Assembly (NCBI GenBank): GCA_028752905.1 | Contig: JAQNBH010000015.1 | Location: 16,662,669-16,726,668, forward strand | DNA from: Cladorhizidae sp. MBARI D1340-BT2 | Lineage: Eukaryota > Porifera > Demospongiae > Poecilosclerida > Cladorhizidae | Length of the DNA: 64,000 bases | Reading direction: 5' to 3' | Shown: in pieces, positions 1 through 11,186 of the stretch | Numbering within the stretch: position 1 is the first letter of the stretch | How the letters are laid out: every line of letters begins with the position of its first letter | The notes under the pieces: generated by a model | Databases searched by the model: none | What the model was told of the DNA's origin: nothing | What the model saw: only the letters and a program-made list of their open reading frames with translations | Program-made: the position numbers and the translations under genes

Positions 1-2850
1 GACGAATGAGATGTAATGGTCTATATGCATTCGAACAAATAGAGATTATGTGCTCTGACCATGAGAGACCACTAGTCACAAGAATATCGAGGTCTCTGTA
101 TTGATGTACAGATTTGATTGGGTGGTTATCTATTGTGTAGGTAGATATGGATGACACTGATAGGGAAAAACGCAGAGCTGTACATTTTGTGGGATTTAGT
201 GATAGTTTCCATTTTGAACACCAAGAAGCTAAAGAGTCAAGATCTTGTTGAAGGTGAGTGGAGTTATCTACATGAGAGACAGACTCAAAGAATTTAGTAT
301 CGTCAGCATAGAGGTAAGTGGTGCAAAATAAAGTAGCATCTGGGATGTCATTGATAAAAATAAGGAATAGAAGGGGTCCACACTGCCCTGGAGTACACCT
401 GAACGAACTGGGAGAAGACCTGATAGTGATCCTTCAATGGATACCAGGTGAGAACGACCAGAAAGGTACGTTTTGAACCAGCACCACAGATTGCCTGTTA
501 TGCCATGGGTCCATAGTTTGTAGAGTAACTCAGACTGGGGTATTGAGTCAAATGCCTTTCTATAGTCCAAAAATATAACATCATAAGCATCTTTGTTCTC
601 TATAGAGTTATGTATATCTGAGAATGAAGATAGCAACTTGGATAAGCAGGAGCGAACACTTAGCAAGCCAAACTGATTTTTGGAAAGTTGCGGGCAGATG
701 AATTTAATGATCTTTTTGTAGATGATAGATTCCAAAACTTTCGAAAAGATACATAGCAGAGAAATTGGCCTGTAATTTAGAACTTCCGAGTGGCTGCTGC
801 CCTTGTGTATTGGGACTATCTTATTGATTTTCGGTATAGAGCAGGACTCAATACAAGTCTTCAAATGACAATAGTTGTGTTATTGGAGTTAGCAAAGAGT
901 TAGAATACATTTTGAGGATGAGTGGACTCATGTTATCGATGCCTGTGTTGTTGTGTTTAAGGCATGCAGGGCATCAGATACATCTGATTCATCAATGGTA
1001 ATGTGATGTACTAATTGTTCGGTAGGGGATGGTAATTCATCGGTGGAGGGGAGGACAAAATTGCTTGAAGAAAACACAGAATTGAAATAAGAGTTGAACA
1101 AGAGTGCCTTTTGTGATGAATGGATAACTGCAGTAGATTCTTGAATGATGGGGTACAATGTAGAATTCGGATGAGATAGATTTCTCAGGTGCCTATAAAG
1201 TTTTCTTGGATTTGCATGGAAAGTGGATACGCGTAATCTTGTTTTGATGACTGGATTTCAACTTGAAGTCTATTCTCTAGGTTATGTAACTTTGAGAGTT
1301 GATGATCAGTAGGTTTGAGTTTTTGGCGACAACGAAGGGTGCGAGTTTGATTTACCATTATGTCTGATTTTTGCATTGAACCACTGTTGAGAGTAGGTTA
1401 TCCTGGTAATAGAAACAAACAAGTGACAGGCATTCTATATTTCCCCTTTAATCCGAGTCTAGATTAAGTTGGTATCATTTGACTGAAGACAGTAGTCAAA
1501 GCTGGCACTAAGGAGATGGTACTGCAGTCCTTCCGGATCACCTTTAGAATAGTTAAATAGGTAATGAGGAGATGTGTTAACAGTGTGAAACTTTGGGGTA
1601 ACTACATCAAAGGAAATAAGATAGTGGTCAGACTTGCTACTACATAAATAAGCAGATTAGAAATTTTGTCAGGAGAGTTCGACAACACTAAGTCTAGGTT
1701 GTTGCCTAGCTTGTGAGTATGGCTTTTGCATAAGGAAAAAAGAGGTCACAAACAGAAGCAGAGGAGGGAGAAGGTGCATATAAGGTTAACCAATTTACAT
1801 CAGGAACATTAAAGTCACCTAGAAGGATGAGGTGCGAGGAGTGTGGTCAGTGATTGTAAAGAATGAATGAGCATCCTCATAATAAGAGATGGGGCTCGAT
1901 GGAGGGATGTACGCACAACAGATATAGGTGTCAGTGGGTTTGGTGAGGTGTATAACTATTAGTTCTGATGTGGAGTTTACTTTGACATGGCTTGAGATAA
2001 TTTCATTAGAGACTGCCACCAAGACACCGCTGCCTCTTCCATTTCTGTCTTGTCGTAAAATAGTGTACCCCTCTGGGAGGATTTCACCATCAAAGTTATG
2101 AGGCAAGAGCCAAGTCTCAGTTATTTAGTGTACCAAAGCGATTGAAAAAAAGAGAGTTTATTAGTCAGACTATGTGCATTCCAAAGGCCACAACGTAAGC
2201 TGTGCCCAGTACCAAGTCATTGGCTAGCCTGATTTGGAGTAGGATCCTGAGGTGGGTCAGGAGGTTCACAAAGAGAATCAAGACCACGAGACATGTGTGA
2301 GGATAGAAGGAAATTGATCCGGTGTGACTTCAGAAAAAGTTGAGTGGGTATCTGGATTGGCATAAGAACATGATGCAGAGGCATTGCTTATAGCAGAAGG
2401 GAGGAGTGGAGTGTCTGGAATCATATCCGAGACAAGAAGACCTTTTTGGAATGTCATATTGGAAATAACACCATACTCCGCTGATTTACCTCAGATCTTA
2501 ATCCACCTCTGTTAACACTGGAGTCAATGAGAATTCTATGCTCCTTCAAGAGAAGGGACTCTATTTTACGCTTTGACTTTTGCACAATGTTTTCAGATGT
2601 GACAAGCAAAGAAGCGAACTAGTCTCGGACGTTGGAAGCAGGAGATAGAGATGGAATCGCAAGTGTTTATAAAGGCAACCATATCACTGGACACCCTTCT
2701 TTGGCGAAAGGCTCCACTTTGGGAATTCTACATGCTCAGATGTACGCATAATCTATGTCTTGCCTTGTTCTTTTTCAATGATGGTAAGACCGGCGCTTCT
2801 TAACGAGGTACCACATATGCGCCTAGCAAAGACAGTTTGAAATCACAGCG
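1..2850 (-). mobile_element. Decayed non-LTR retrotransposon (CR1/Jockey-like): ORF1 remnant, endonuclease, reverse transcriptase; cut by the window edge
   Basis: Read on the minus strand, pieces of one LINE follow in order. An ORF1-like remnant lies at about 2850-2250. An APE-type endonuclease at about 2215-1640 shows the N-terminal pattern WNAHSLTNK, an ETWL motif, GRGSGVLVAVS and SDHYLISFDV. A linker covers about 1640-900. The reverse transcriptase at about 864-1 shows NYRPISLL, DYRKAFDS and GVLQGS, with the catalytic YADD at 310-299. The RT frame breaks at about 367-380, between GVLQGS and the following GPLLFLIFINDIP stretch, and the endonuclease and linker carry further stops and frameshifts, so the copy is dead. 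The 3' part (SEHIISICSNAYRPLHLIR in the last 60 bases) runs off the window start. Clade assignment is by general resemblance only. Confidence 0.85.
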
Positions 2851-4162
2851 AGTCCAACACTTACAGCTTAATGTGCCTAAACATTGAGAGGCTTAGCATT
2901 CAGTTTTATACGATTATCGTCATCACCGTCATCACCATCATTGTCATGTACTATATATATATTATATGGTTGCAGAAATGATATAACTGTGGCATTGAGA
3001 GTGTCGTATTCCCAAAAACGTCTTCCACCACTGACGTGCTGGACGTGACTGGCTACGTATGCATGGTCCGGGTAGTAGGTACACGGTAAGCTCATTTCTG
3101 ATTACAAAAGTGTGACTATTCATAGCTCGATTCACGCTATAAATGAAATGTGATAAGTTGGGGCGTGAATTGTTCTTGCATTTGTATTAAGGGGGGAGTG
3201 TGTTCATTAGGCGGTAAAATGTGAAGAAATAGGCAAGCGTGTACCCACCGAAAATCAAGAGTAGGCTTCCTCTGGCCACTGTCAGTGACTAAACTATCGA
3301 GCACTTTCCAATTAAGAACCACAGCTGCAGCCATTTCCGGCATTCAGATTTTTAAATACCCTCCACTTTGGCTGCATGTAACCATGCAACATTTTTAGTA
3401 TTAAAATAGAGCATACAGAGGGATCTATATTTTAAGCCATTTATCAAGTTCATAAAGTCAAGTGTGAAGAATCTATGGAGCTCCAATGTTATAACCACAC
3501 AATATTTTATTTGAGTTTGTATTTTATAATAAGACCCCCCCTCCCACCCCCAACCTTCACATGAAAGCAAGTGAACTTGTAAAAAATATATATTAAATAT
3601 TCAATTGTATCATTCTTTAGTGTTTGACTTTGAGGGTGATTTCACCTTACACTCCAACCTGCATTTCCAACATGTATATATAGCAAAACCAAATTACCAT
3701 TAGAAAATGGGCTACATTTTTGTATATAAATCAGGACCAAAGCATGAATATGTGCAAAGATAATAATAAAACCACCTGGTCAGAGCCCGTCCCCAGTGTG
3801 AACTACTGTGAGGTGCGTGGATGCCTCTTGCATTGCTCTGTGCCTTATTTGTGTAGAGTGTTCCATAGGTTATTGTGAATATGTATTGGTATATATGTGA
3901 CTTGTTGGCAGTGCTGTTGTTGCTTGCAGGTATGTTATTGAGTGCAAGATTTGTGGAGTGATCTATCGTAGTAGAAATCATTGTTACGGCAATAAAGAAC
4001 CTGAGCTGGAGGCTATAAGAACAGAAAATAAGCATGTCTAGTCCGAGGTGAGAACATTCAACAATGACGGCAAAGAAACAAACATCAGCAATGAATGCAA
4101 TAATTAAAAAAGCAACAACAATAACAATAGATAAGCATTGTTGTTTTGTTTTCATTGCACAG
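2851..4162. other. No gene recognised; contains one copy of a dispersed repeat
   Basis: Short open frames occur here (for example minus strand 3095-2877), but none has a recognisable domain. About 3255-3520 resembles two stretches at about 10695-10965 and 11270-11560 and is listed as a repeat. The minus-strand frame at 4155-3712 is antisense to the intron preceding the FYVE pseudogene and is probably chance. Confidence 0.5.
3255..3520 (+). repeat. Dispersed repeat family A, copy 1
   Basis: The stretch has the same order of short matching blocks as 10695-10965 and 11270-11560: a 'cctctggccact' block, 'gcacttt ccaatta', a 'catacagagggatctat' block, and a final block on 'aaccaca'. The copies are diverged and lie in the same orientation. 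No coding content is evident. Confidence 0.55.
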
Positions 4163-5351
4163 GATCTCCCTTGTGGTCAGATTTCTGACAATACTGCTCG
4201 TCGCATTCTGGATAGTGTTGGTAGTTTAGCTGAGACTGTGCGAAGTGCCTAAGCCTGACATACTCAAATAGTGAGTGGTTGGATTACTGGACAGGTTGCA
4301 TCCAAGTTCTGGGTCCCTAATTCAGACATACTGGCAAGTCCATACACTACATTTTTCATTGCAGCCTTTAAAATTTGAACCATTTTATGCTGTACTTTCA
4401 TATTAGTCTTTCAAAGTTTTCTGACTGTACTCTGTTAATATTCTCTCTTTGATACCTTGATGTCCACCTCTCTCTCCATCTCCTTCCCCTCTATATATCT
4501 AACTCGCCTCACCTCACCTCCATGTCCCTATACCCTGCCGCACCTATCTCCCTCTCCTCCCCCTCCCTTCGGAACCTCTCACCTCCTATGACAAAAATCA
4601 ACATGCACTCAGGCGTGTGGTAACTGCAAGCAGGAGTTCAGCCTCTCCATGACTAAGCACCACTGTAGAGCTTGTGGTAAGGGATTCTGTACTAAATGTT
4701 CGTCTAATAACATGCCTGTCCCTTGGAGGGGATGGAGGGATGTGCCAGTATGTTTCTGCAATGCATGCTATGCAAGAGAGCAGAAACAGGTGGTGAGCAC
4801 ACAGTCTATCGTGCAAATACCAGAGAGGAGGAAAGCAGTAACAGATTTACACACAAAGTGACCGAGAAACTTCCCAATTTGCATGATGTGACTCATGATA
4901 ACCACAAAATGGTTGCAACAAAGGAGACACCAAATGCCTCATCAGCCATGACTAATGAGCTGTCAAAGAATGGTTCTAGCGAGAAAAGCAGAGATGATGG
5001 TAGAGAAGCTGCCTATGGGGAAGGCGTGGCAGCCTGGTATGTGGGAGAGGTGATGCAGTCTGCCATGGGTGTGGCAACCAGCATGCTTCAGTATTCCAAA
5101 GAATTGGTGGTCGAGTAGGCAAGGCCTGCTTACTGGGAGGCTGACATTAAGATAGTACGCTGTCACCAGTGCAAAGTCAAGTTCAACCCAACGACAACCG
5201 TCACTACACCAAGCACCCCTGCAGGGCGTGTGGAAAAGGATTCTCTGATATCTGCTCCTCCCAGAGGGAGGCAATGCCCAATATAGGTTGGGACTATCCT
5301 GTGAGGATATGCAAGGCCTGCTCCCAGATATTACAACAGACACAACAATAG
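4163..5351 (+). pseudogene. ZFYVE1/DFCP1-like tandem FYVE-domain pseudogene (C-terminal part)
   Basis: The layout matches the C-terminus of ZFYVE1 (DFCP1), a phosphatidylinositol 3-phosphate-binding ER/Golgi and omegasome protein with two FYVE fingers. An exon starting at 4163 after a ttcattgcacag acceptor encodes an amphipathic stretch (NTARRILDSVGSLAETVRS) then KFWVPNSDIL. A 279-nt intron with GC-AG ends (4334-4612) leads in phase 0 into FYVE 1 (ACGNCKQEF...TKHHCRACGKGFC). A linker and PAYWEADIKIVRCHQC open FYVE 2, which continues HPCRACGKGF and PVRICKACSQ to a TAG at about 5350. Damage: TAA and TGA in frame between RSA and VSGW (about 4250-4260), a frame change after FYVE 1 (about 4790-4820), TAG at 5116-5118 just before ARPAYW, and a frame change inside FYVE 2 (about 5175-5185). 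The second finger has HPCR where HHCR is usual. No upstream GTPase-type exons were found. Retained splice sites indicate a duplicated rather than processed pseudogene. Assembly error cannot explain all lesions easily. Confidence 0.8.
4334..4612 (+). other. GC-AG intron inside the FYVE pseudogene
   Basis: The exon ends GACATACTG before GCAAGT, a strong donor except for GC in place of GT. The acceptor is catgcactcag before GCGTGTGG. Joining gives NSDIL then ACGNC in phase 0, exactly where the first FYVE zinc cluster begins. GC-AG introns are a known minority class. Confidence 0.75.
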
Positions 5352-5608
5352 TGTCCCTGACATCATATAGAATTTTTATTATAAAATTTTATCACATTAT
5401 TGCATATCTATTATGTATATGATGCCTGGAGTCAATTAGGAATTCCTGAAGATCCCTAAACTTATATACAGTGAGCAAGGTCTCCTCATATTGTTATGGA
5501 GACTGTACATATAGCTCTGGTTGAGGTTGAACCATCAGATTGTTGAACCTTTCACTGTCAATAGAAGTGATAAAATTATAACATGAGAAAGAATGAATCT
5601 GGCACACT
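5352..5608. other. Intergenic spacer between convergent host remnants
   Basis: This short AT-rich stretch lies between the plus-strand FYVE pseudogene end and the minus-strand decarboxylase-like end. No gene was seen. Confidence 0.5.
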
Positions 5609-6104
5609 TTACCTGTGAGATTCCCTAATGTAGTAATATGAAGTGGAAGCATTGAATCCATTGAATGTTGTTTTCAGACTTAGGCTATAACCTCCCATGT
5701 CCTTGAAATAGATCCAGTCTCCAATGTTCACTTCAGGAATCCGAGCCTCACAGATTTTGTCTTCACAATCACAAGTTGGCCCCCAAATAAAGGTTTTGTG
5801 GTGGTTGTAGGATCTCAATGTGTCCTGAAATAGAAAAGTTTGGAAGATTAGTTTCACATTTGATGTTGTTGTTTTTCCATTTCAGTGCCATGACTTCGTG
5901 GCAACACAAATATCCTACAATATTTTCATACCTGAAGAACATTAGGGGTTGGTTTCATTTCACGGGAACAAATGTAGAAGGAACCATGTAAACCATCATT
6001 TACATATATAGCAATTGTACACTGGCTCTTCTCCACTTTTTATAGTAACTGTCTTCCCAATCACACTGACAGCAATGGAATAGACAGAGGTAGAAAGAAG
6101 AACC
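5609..6104 (-). pseudogene. Ornithine decarboxylase-like C-terminal exons, truncated and frameshifted
   Basis: Ornithine decarboxylase is the PLP-dependent, rate-limiting enzyme of polyamine synthesis. Two minus-strand exons are visible. Exon A (6104-5932, after an acatacag acceptor) encodes a beta-barrel segment ending SVIGKTVTIKSGEEPVYN, then YVNDGLHGSFYICSREMKP, and ends at a CAG/gtatga donor. Exon B (5824-5609, after a ctatttcag acceptor, 107-nt intron, phase 0) encodes FIWGPTCDCEDKI, then IGDWIYFKDMGGYS, then TTFNGFNASTSYY. WGPTCD, with the cysteine that contributes to the active site across the dimer, and GDW...MGAY-like motifs are family hallmarks. One extra base near 6008-6016 breaks the frame between PVYN and YVNDG. 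No catalytic-lysine half was found upstream to 7.3 kb. The terminal CACAG/GTAAAG at about 5610 could also be a splice donor rather than the end. It may equally be a diverged antizyme-inhibitor-like relative. Confidence 0.75.
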
Positions 6105-7340
6105 CTGTATGTATTTAAAAAAGAACAACCAGAAATATGTATGTACATGTGTTCTTGCACACAGTTTGCCATAAATCTGTTGCATTATGCCCCATATGTT
6201 ACTATATAGGGACAGCAAAATAATTTTTTTTACTGGTTAGGCACATGATAACCGCTTCCCCATCTTCCTAATTATAATTTTAGTATAAAAATAATTTATC
6301 AGTTATTATTACAAGTTGTAGTTATGAGGATTTGAATGGACCCATGAGCTAACAAAAAAGTCCCAAATTTACAATGACCTTCTCAATGATCAACTTGAAT
6401 TTTTACTCTCTCAATCTTTTGATGCGAGTCAATTGCAATGAATGTCATTATCTAGACCATGTGTTGGAATTTAAACAGCAGAGAGCGTGCTTAATCTTGA
6501 CAGCAACTGCTTTTCTGGCTAACCAGTGTGCAAACATGCTGCACGTTGACTGAGCATGCATGTGGGCGCAGTGAAAGCGGAGGCAGGCGTTCTGGCCTGC
6601 TGTGGCGAGAGCCTTCCCTCAGTGGGGGCGCATCGTCGGCCGATCCCGTGCCACTCTGTGGCGGGATTTGAGTGAGAGCGTATGTGCGTGTGGTACGACA
6701 CCGATGTTCCATGAACATACCACAGCTAATATGTTAAGTAATCTTCTGTTAAACTTCTTCAACAAATGTGTCATGTACAGGTGGCAATAGAGAGCCCTGT
6801 AAGAATACTTGACCTAGGAATTAACCTTAGTCACAGTCACTTTTACATAACTGTTGTATGACTCTCATTCCTCTGGCATACTTTCACTCAGTCCCCTCCC
6901 TCCCTTCAACCCCATGCATTTATTATAAGCATATTACTTACCCCACATCTTTCTATAAACATTTGCAGTGGTTTAGCAAAAGGCGAAATCATTACTCATA
7001 TAAAATCATATCCTTGTGTAAGAGGAAAATAAGAACTGTTGGCACTCTTTAGGAGCTCATATTATAGGTTAAGAACAGCAACTGACAAAACTAACTCTGA
7101 CCTAACTATGTAGCATGTGCATGCACTAGTTATCAGGATGTGGGTTTAGCGTATTACTAATAATAAAAATATCATTCCACATCTCCCTTTCTAAACCAGT
7201 CTACTTGGAGGGTTGATGGGTGTCCTCTTCGGGATGGGGTCATAATCCTGTTCGGTTGTTCAGGAAGGAGGTGGTTCACCTGGTGAGGTATATGCTAATT
7301 CGTCCATAGATGATATGATATTTTGATGGCTACACTTTTG
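6105..7340. other. No gene recognised; contains a GC-rich block at about 6530-6700
   Basis: No further decarboxylase exons were seen. The block at about 6530-6700 is much richer in G+C and CpG than its surroundings and opens several frames on both strands with no domain I recognise. It could be a CpG-rich promoter remnant or a foreign fragment. Confidence 0.4.
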
Positions 7341-9115
7341 TCTGATATCACCAGATGGGGTACTTACAATGTAAGACTCGTAATTGTGATGTGGACACCA
7401 CTCTACCTTGAACTGGATAACTGATGTCACCTGGGATTTCTAGGCAGTCACAAACCCTATGTCGACTGTCGAAATGCTCTTTTTGCTTTTTCTTGAAGTC
7501 AGAATTGTCCTTGCGAAATTCAGCAAGGTATGACCACTTAGGCAAGATATGCTGGTTGGTCTGTGGCCAGAAGTACGTATCTTTCAGCCCATGCTGTGCT
7601 GAGATTGCATGGCAAAGGCATCGATCTGTAGCTCAATAAAGACATAAACGGATCGTTGAATTGTTCCAACAGTGCCTTGACATCTTCACCATCTTCTCTG
7701 CTGCCCGTTGCTTTAAGGGAATAGAGGACTACTTGTGTTGAACCTGTATGATCCAGAAAACATGGTAAACTCATTTGATGAAAACTGAAGCCCATTGTCA
7801 CTTCTATTAATCTCCAGAATGCCATGCCTGGAGAATGCTGCCTATAATGCTGAGATGACAGCATTTGAAGTTGTGGATGTTTTTGTTTATCTGGAGGTAC
7901 CGCAAAAAGTGGCCCTCAATCCAAAAGTAATGAATTCCTTTCAATTTGAACAAGTCTGTTCCTACCTTTTGCCAGGGATAGTCTGGTAATGGCTTATCTA
8001 GGAGTGACTCTTTTCTTTACCTGACAGTCTTGCTACACACTTGACACTGCTGAACCATCTGCATTAAATGATACCAGGCTGCCAAACAGATGATTTCAGC
8101 TTTACCTGACATCATTTGACCCCTTTGTGACATCACAGATCTTGTTCATGGTTTCCCTCTGCAGATGTTAGGGTATCACTATCCTGATCACACAAGAAAT
8201 TCTCTGAGACTTGTCTCTGTAAACTCTCTCCTAACTCAATCACTTATCTACACACTGGGTCTTTTACCTGGGCCATGGGATAGGCCTCCCGATTGGACTT
8301 ACAGGTAGAGCTGGTACGATGACAGTGTTGATAAATACATCCTCTTCTTTCTTTTGAGGATCAACTGACGGTGCTGGAGAGAGTGCCTGCTGTGTACAGC
8401 AACTCACCTGGAGCATGGTGGTGTAGTTGAATCTGGTCAACCACGGTCTAAACAGCAGAATACGAGTCCATTGAGACATTTGGTATTCAACAAGGGAATT
8501 AGTGATTTGTGGTCTAATTCAGAGTATCCGAGAATGTAATTGGCAAACTTCTCGCTAAACTATGTAGCTGCAATAGCTTCTTTTTTAATTTGCACATAGC
8601 TCTTCTCTGTTTCAGTTATGACTCTTGATGGAAACACCACTGGTTTCCACACACTTGCATGCTGTTGTAAGAGACCTTCCTCCAAACGAATTGATGAGGC
8701 ATCAGTGGATATCTTGATGCTGGCTTCTGGGTCATAGACAACTAAGACTATAGGTCGTACAAGTTCCTCCTTGATAAGAAAAAAATGGATGTTCTCACTC
8801 AAATCCCTGCTTGACTCAGTAATGTTCTTAGGGGCTGACTTAGATCTGAAATCATTAGGAAAATTTCTCTAACTGGTTCACCATATCCATGATCCTGCGC
8901 AGGTCTAGATGTTGTAGTGTCCATCCTGCTGGTTGCTGCTGTCTTGTCAGGGTCAGGTCTGATGTCATGCTCATCTATCAGGTGTCCTATGGATTCTGAC
9001 TAAAGTCCCACTCTGAGTTGAGCATCACCCCTGCTTCCTCTAAATGTTTCAGTGTTGCTTTCAGCTCTATCATCTCCCACTATTACAATGTCATGATTCT
9101 AGGCCACTAGGATGC
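7340..9115 (-). mobile_element. Decayed Ty3/gypsy retrotransposon: RT end, RNase H, integrase tail
   Basis: Minus-strand fragments lie in pol order. At 9110-8800 is the end of a reverse transcriptase and connection (LKHLEEAGVMLNSE, then RRIMDMVNQLEKFS). At 8802-8560 is RNase H with the ISTDASSIRLEEGLLQQH and ETEKSYVQIKKEA patterns. At 8479-8264 is the linker (RPWLTRFNYTTM, APSVDPQKKEEDVF). At 7864-7538 and 7545-7348 is an integrase tail (YRSMPLP, then WSYLAEFRKDNSDFKKKQK and HFDSRHRVCDCLEIPGD). Frames change between and within every block and stops are frequent. LTRs, gag and the integrase DDE core were not identified, so this is an old, internally deleted copy. It is unrelated in detail to the intact element at 37.5-43.1 kb. 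Confidence 0.8.
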
Positions 9116-10137
9116 TTTCTAATACGTCTTTGACCATACACACATACTGCAGGTGTGGAGGCAAACTCTTCATCTGAGGATTCCTCAGAGGATAGTGGAA
9201 AAAGAGAAGGACAAGAGGTAGTGGGAGATGCCACAAACATGGAACATGATGCAGAAGAAGGGACTGGAAGAGATCCTAAGAAGAGCCTGGAGATATCCTG
9301 ACACAGAAGGACCATGGGTTGCAACCACACTGGGTGATGCAAGATTGCACTGATCCCTACATCAGTGCCAAAGGCTTCACCAGCATCTACATGAAAAGAA
9401 AAGAGCTACATCAATGACCAATCCAGTGTAATTCATCGCGGCTAGGTCTAGCCACACTCATAGCCCTGTGCCGTTGTCCAGCTAGAGTCGCATCCTAAAT
9501 ATTCTGTGCCCCCCTATTCATAGCTATACAGCCATAGTAGTCACATCCTTAGACCTATAGCTAGTCACATACCCCAGTAAAAAAAAACCCATGAACTTAC
9601 CAGGAACTACCCAGTAACTACCACGGAAAAAGTTCTACAGAGCCATCCTTGTGCTGTCTAAGTTTCCGAGCTCTATCTTGTTTACTTTTACTACTCACCA
9701 TGAAACTGTCCTTCAGCATCTGCAGAGACTTCAACACTGACAAATGGACTATCTACAGAGGTGCTATTATACTACTAGCTTTAGGCTCAGAAGTGACAGC
9801 TCCGCTTGAGCTGCTACCTCCATAGTAGCTATAACACTTCACCCTCGGTAGGCTTGGACCTTCTCTCCCTTCATCACAGCATCTACTGAGAGCCTGGAGT
9901 CACTCTAGTAGTACATTGACAGCAACTCGCACACACTGAACCTGATACCATCACAAGTCATCATGGCTACCCTAGTTACCGATACAGCAGGGCTTCAATA
10001 CTGCATACAAAGATAGAGCAACTCTCTTAGTATGGTGGCTTACTAAATGAGCCCAGTCTAAAGAATGAAAACAATAATATCAATTCACAGAATTGCCTGA
10101 CAATATCTCAGATAATTCTTCATAATAACCAAAAAAA
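9116..10137. other. No gene recognised
   Basis: The stretch just upstream of the decayed gypsy RT should hold its 5' half, but nothing recognisable remains. No host exon or repeat structure was evident. Confidence 0.4.
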
Positions 10138-10405
10138 TTGCACTTCGCAAAAAAGAAGTACAAGGCACTCTCTGGAACGAGAACCACACCCCTTCCATTG
10201 GATGTTGTCTTGAAAATTCATTCGCTGGTTCATAGTAAGAAGCTAATAGACCAACTAAACAGTCTCGAAATTAGCATCTCATATGACAGAATCCTTCAGC
10301 TGGAAAATGATATGGCACTTTCAATGTGTAAGCAGTATCAGGTTAACAATGTTGTTTGTCCAACCCGTTTGAGGAAAGGGCTATTTATGGTGGGTGCTAT
10401 GGACA
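10138..10405 (+). pseudogene. Fragment 1 of an uncharacterised cnidarian-type repeated protein family (N-terminal-half domain)
   Basis: The frame encodes KKYKALSGTRTTPLPLDVVL, then IHSLVHSKKLIDQLNSLEIS, ISYDRILQLENDMA and VVCPTRLRKGLFMVGAMDN. From memory this pattern (TPLP...KIHS.TR.KKLID, SISYDRVL, VVCP..LRKGLFT.GA.DN) recurs in very large uncharacterised proteins that are multi-copy in corals and other invertebrates. I know of no assigned function. The frame is lost exactly at DN, where a CCCTAG array begins. The next recognisable part of the family resumes at about 10990. No start codon or upstream exon was identified. Confidence 0.6.
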
Positions 10406-10455
10406 ACTAGCCCTAGCCCTAGCCCTAGCCCTAGCCCCAGCCCTAGCTCTAGGAG
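10406..10455 (+). repeat. CCCTAG hexamer array (telomere-variant-like)
   Basis: About eight tandem, slightly varied CCCTAG units start immediately after the GAMDN codons of the adjacent protein fragment. The animal telomere unit read on this strand would be CCCTAA, so this is a variant. Similar arrays occur at about 13503-13602 and 17815-17846. Confidence 0.8.
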
Positions 10456-10694
10456 ATCAAAGTTGGCACCTCAAAACCTGCATGCCCAAATTCCAACCGT
10501 TCTAGCTCCTAATTGGAATGTCCAAGACAGCAGTCAGTGGCTAGAGGAAGCCATACTCTATACAATAGTATGGGTCCAGCTGGTGTGGTTTGAAATTAAT
10601 CTTAGGACAATTCAGTTTCAACCAAATCACATGACCAAGTGCACATAACCATGTACTCACAACCACATTTTAGTGCTTGATAAAAATAATTATT

Positions 10695-10965
10695 CATTGT
10701 AGGGCTGCCTCTAGCCACTGATACTAATTTGTACTGTCTAGCACTTTCCAATTAGGATGTTGGGAATTTGGGCATGGAGGTTTTGTCAACTTTGACTGCC
10801 TGCAACTTGGACATATTTATACAGATGGAGCAACATTTATTATCAAAAGGGAGTGCACAGAGAGCTATCTTTTGAGCAGTTCATAGAGCGAAGTGAGCAG
10901 AATCTTAGGGCATTAAAGTCGGAACCACAAGTTTTTATAACAAATGGTGCCGCCCCCCCCCCCCT
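10695..10965 (+). repeat. Dispersed repeat family A, copy 2
   Basis: It resembles about 3255-3520 and 11270-11560: the 'ctagccactgatactaattt' block, 'tctagcactttccaatta', 'gcacagagagctatc' and 'aaccacaagttttta'. It sits between two pieces of the same broken protein family (10138-10405 and about 10990-11160), so it probably belongs to the insertion that split them. Confidence 0.65.
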
Positions 10966-10989
10966 TAAATAACACTATCGACAATGTAA

Positions 10990-11160
10990 AAGGGAAAGGA
11001 GGGGTAATTGGCCTTACAGAAAATCCAGTAGCTTTGAGACGTTGGATGATATGTGGTCCTGAGCTTGCTAGGTGTATTTCGGAGTTTGAGAGTGATGGTA
11101 AGAATGAAGAAAATGATGCACATTTTAGTCAACATCACGTAGAAAGTTTTTCTGCGCAGT
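10990..11160 (+). pseudogene. Fragment 2 of the same uncharacterised protein family
   Basis: The frame encodes KGKGGVIGLTENPVALRRW, then MICGPELARCISEFESD and an acidic and histidine-rich stretch (ENDAHFSQHHVESF). This matches the family block GGAVGLTENPVA.RRWM..GPE.AR...EFE followed by HHEQ. In full-length relatives as I remember them, this block lies several hundred residues after the block at 10138-10405, so intervening sequence was lost or replaced by repeats. The frame ends near a perfect hairpin at 11187-11215. Confidence 0.6.
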
Positions 11161-11186
11161 TGAGTACGTCGTCAAGCGCCTGGTTA

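Noticed and set aside
3712..4155. 147-codon minus-strand ORF with a hydrophobic N-terminus
   Set aside because: Lies antisense to sequence upstream of the FYVE pseudogene and has no domain. The hydrophobic start comes from a CAA/ATT-rich stretch.
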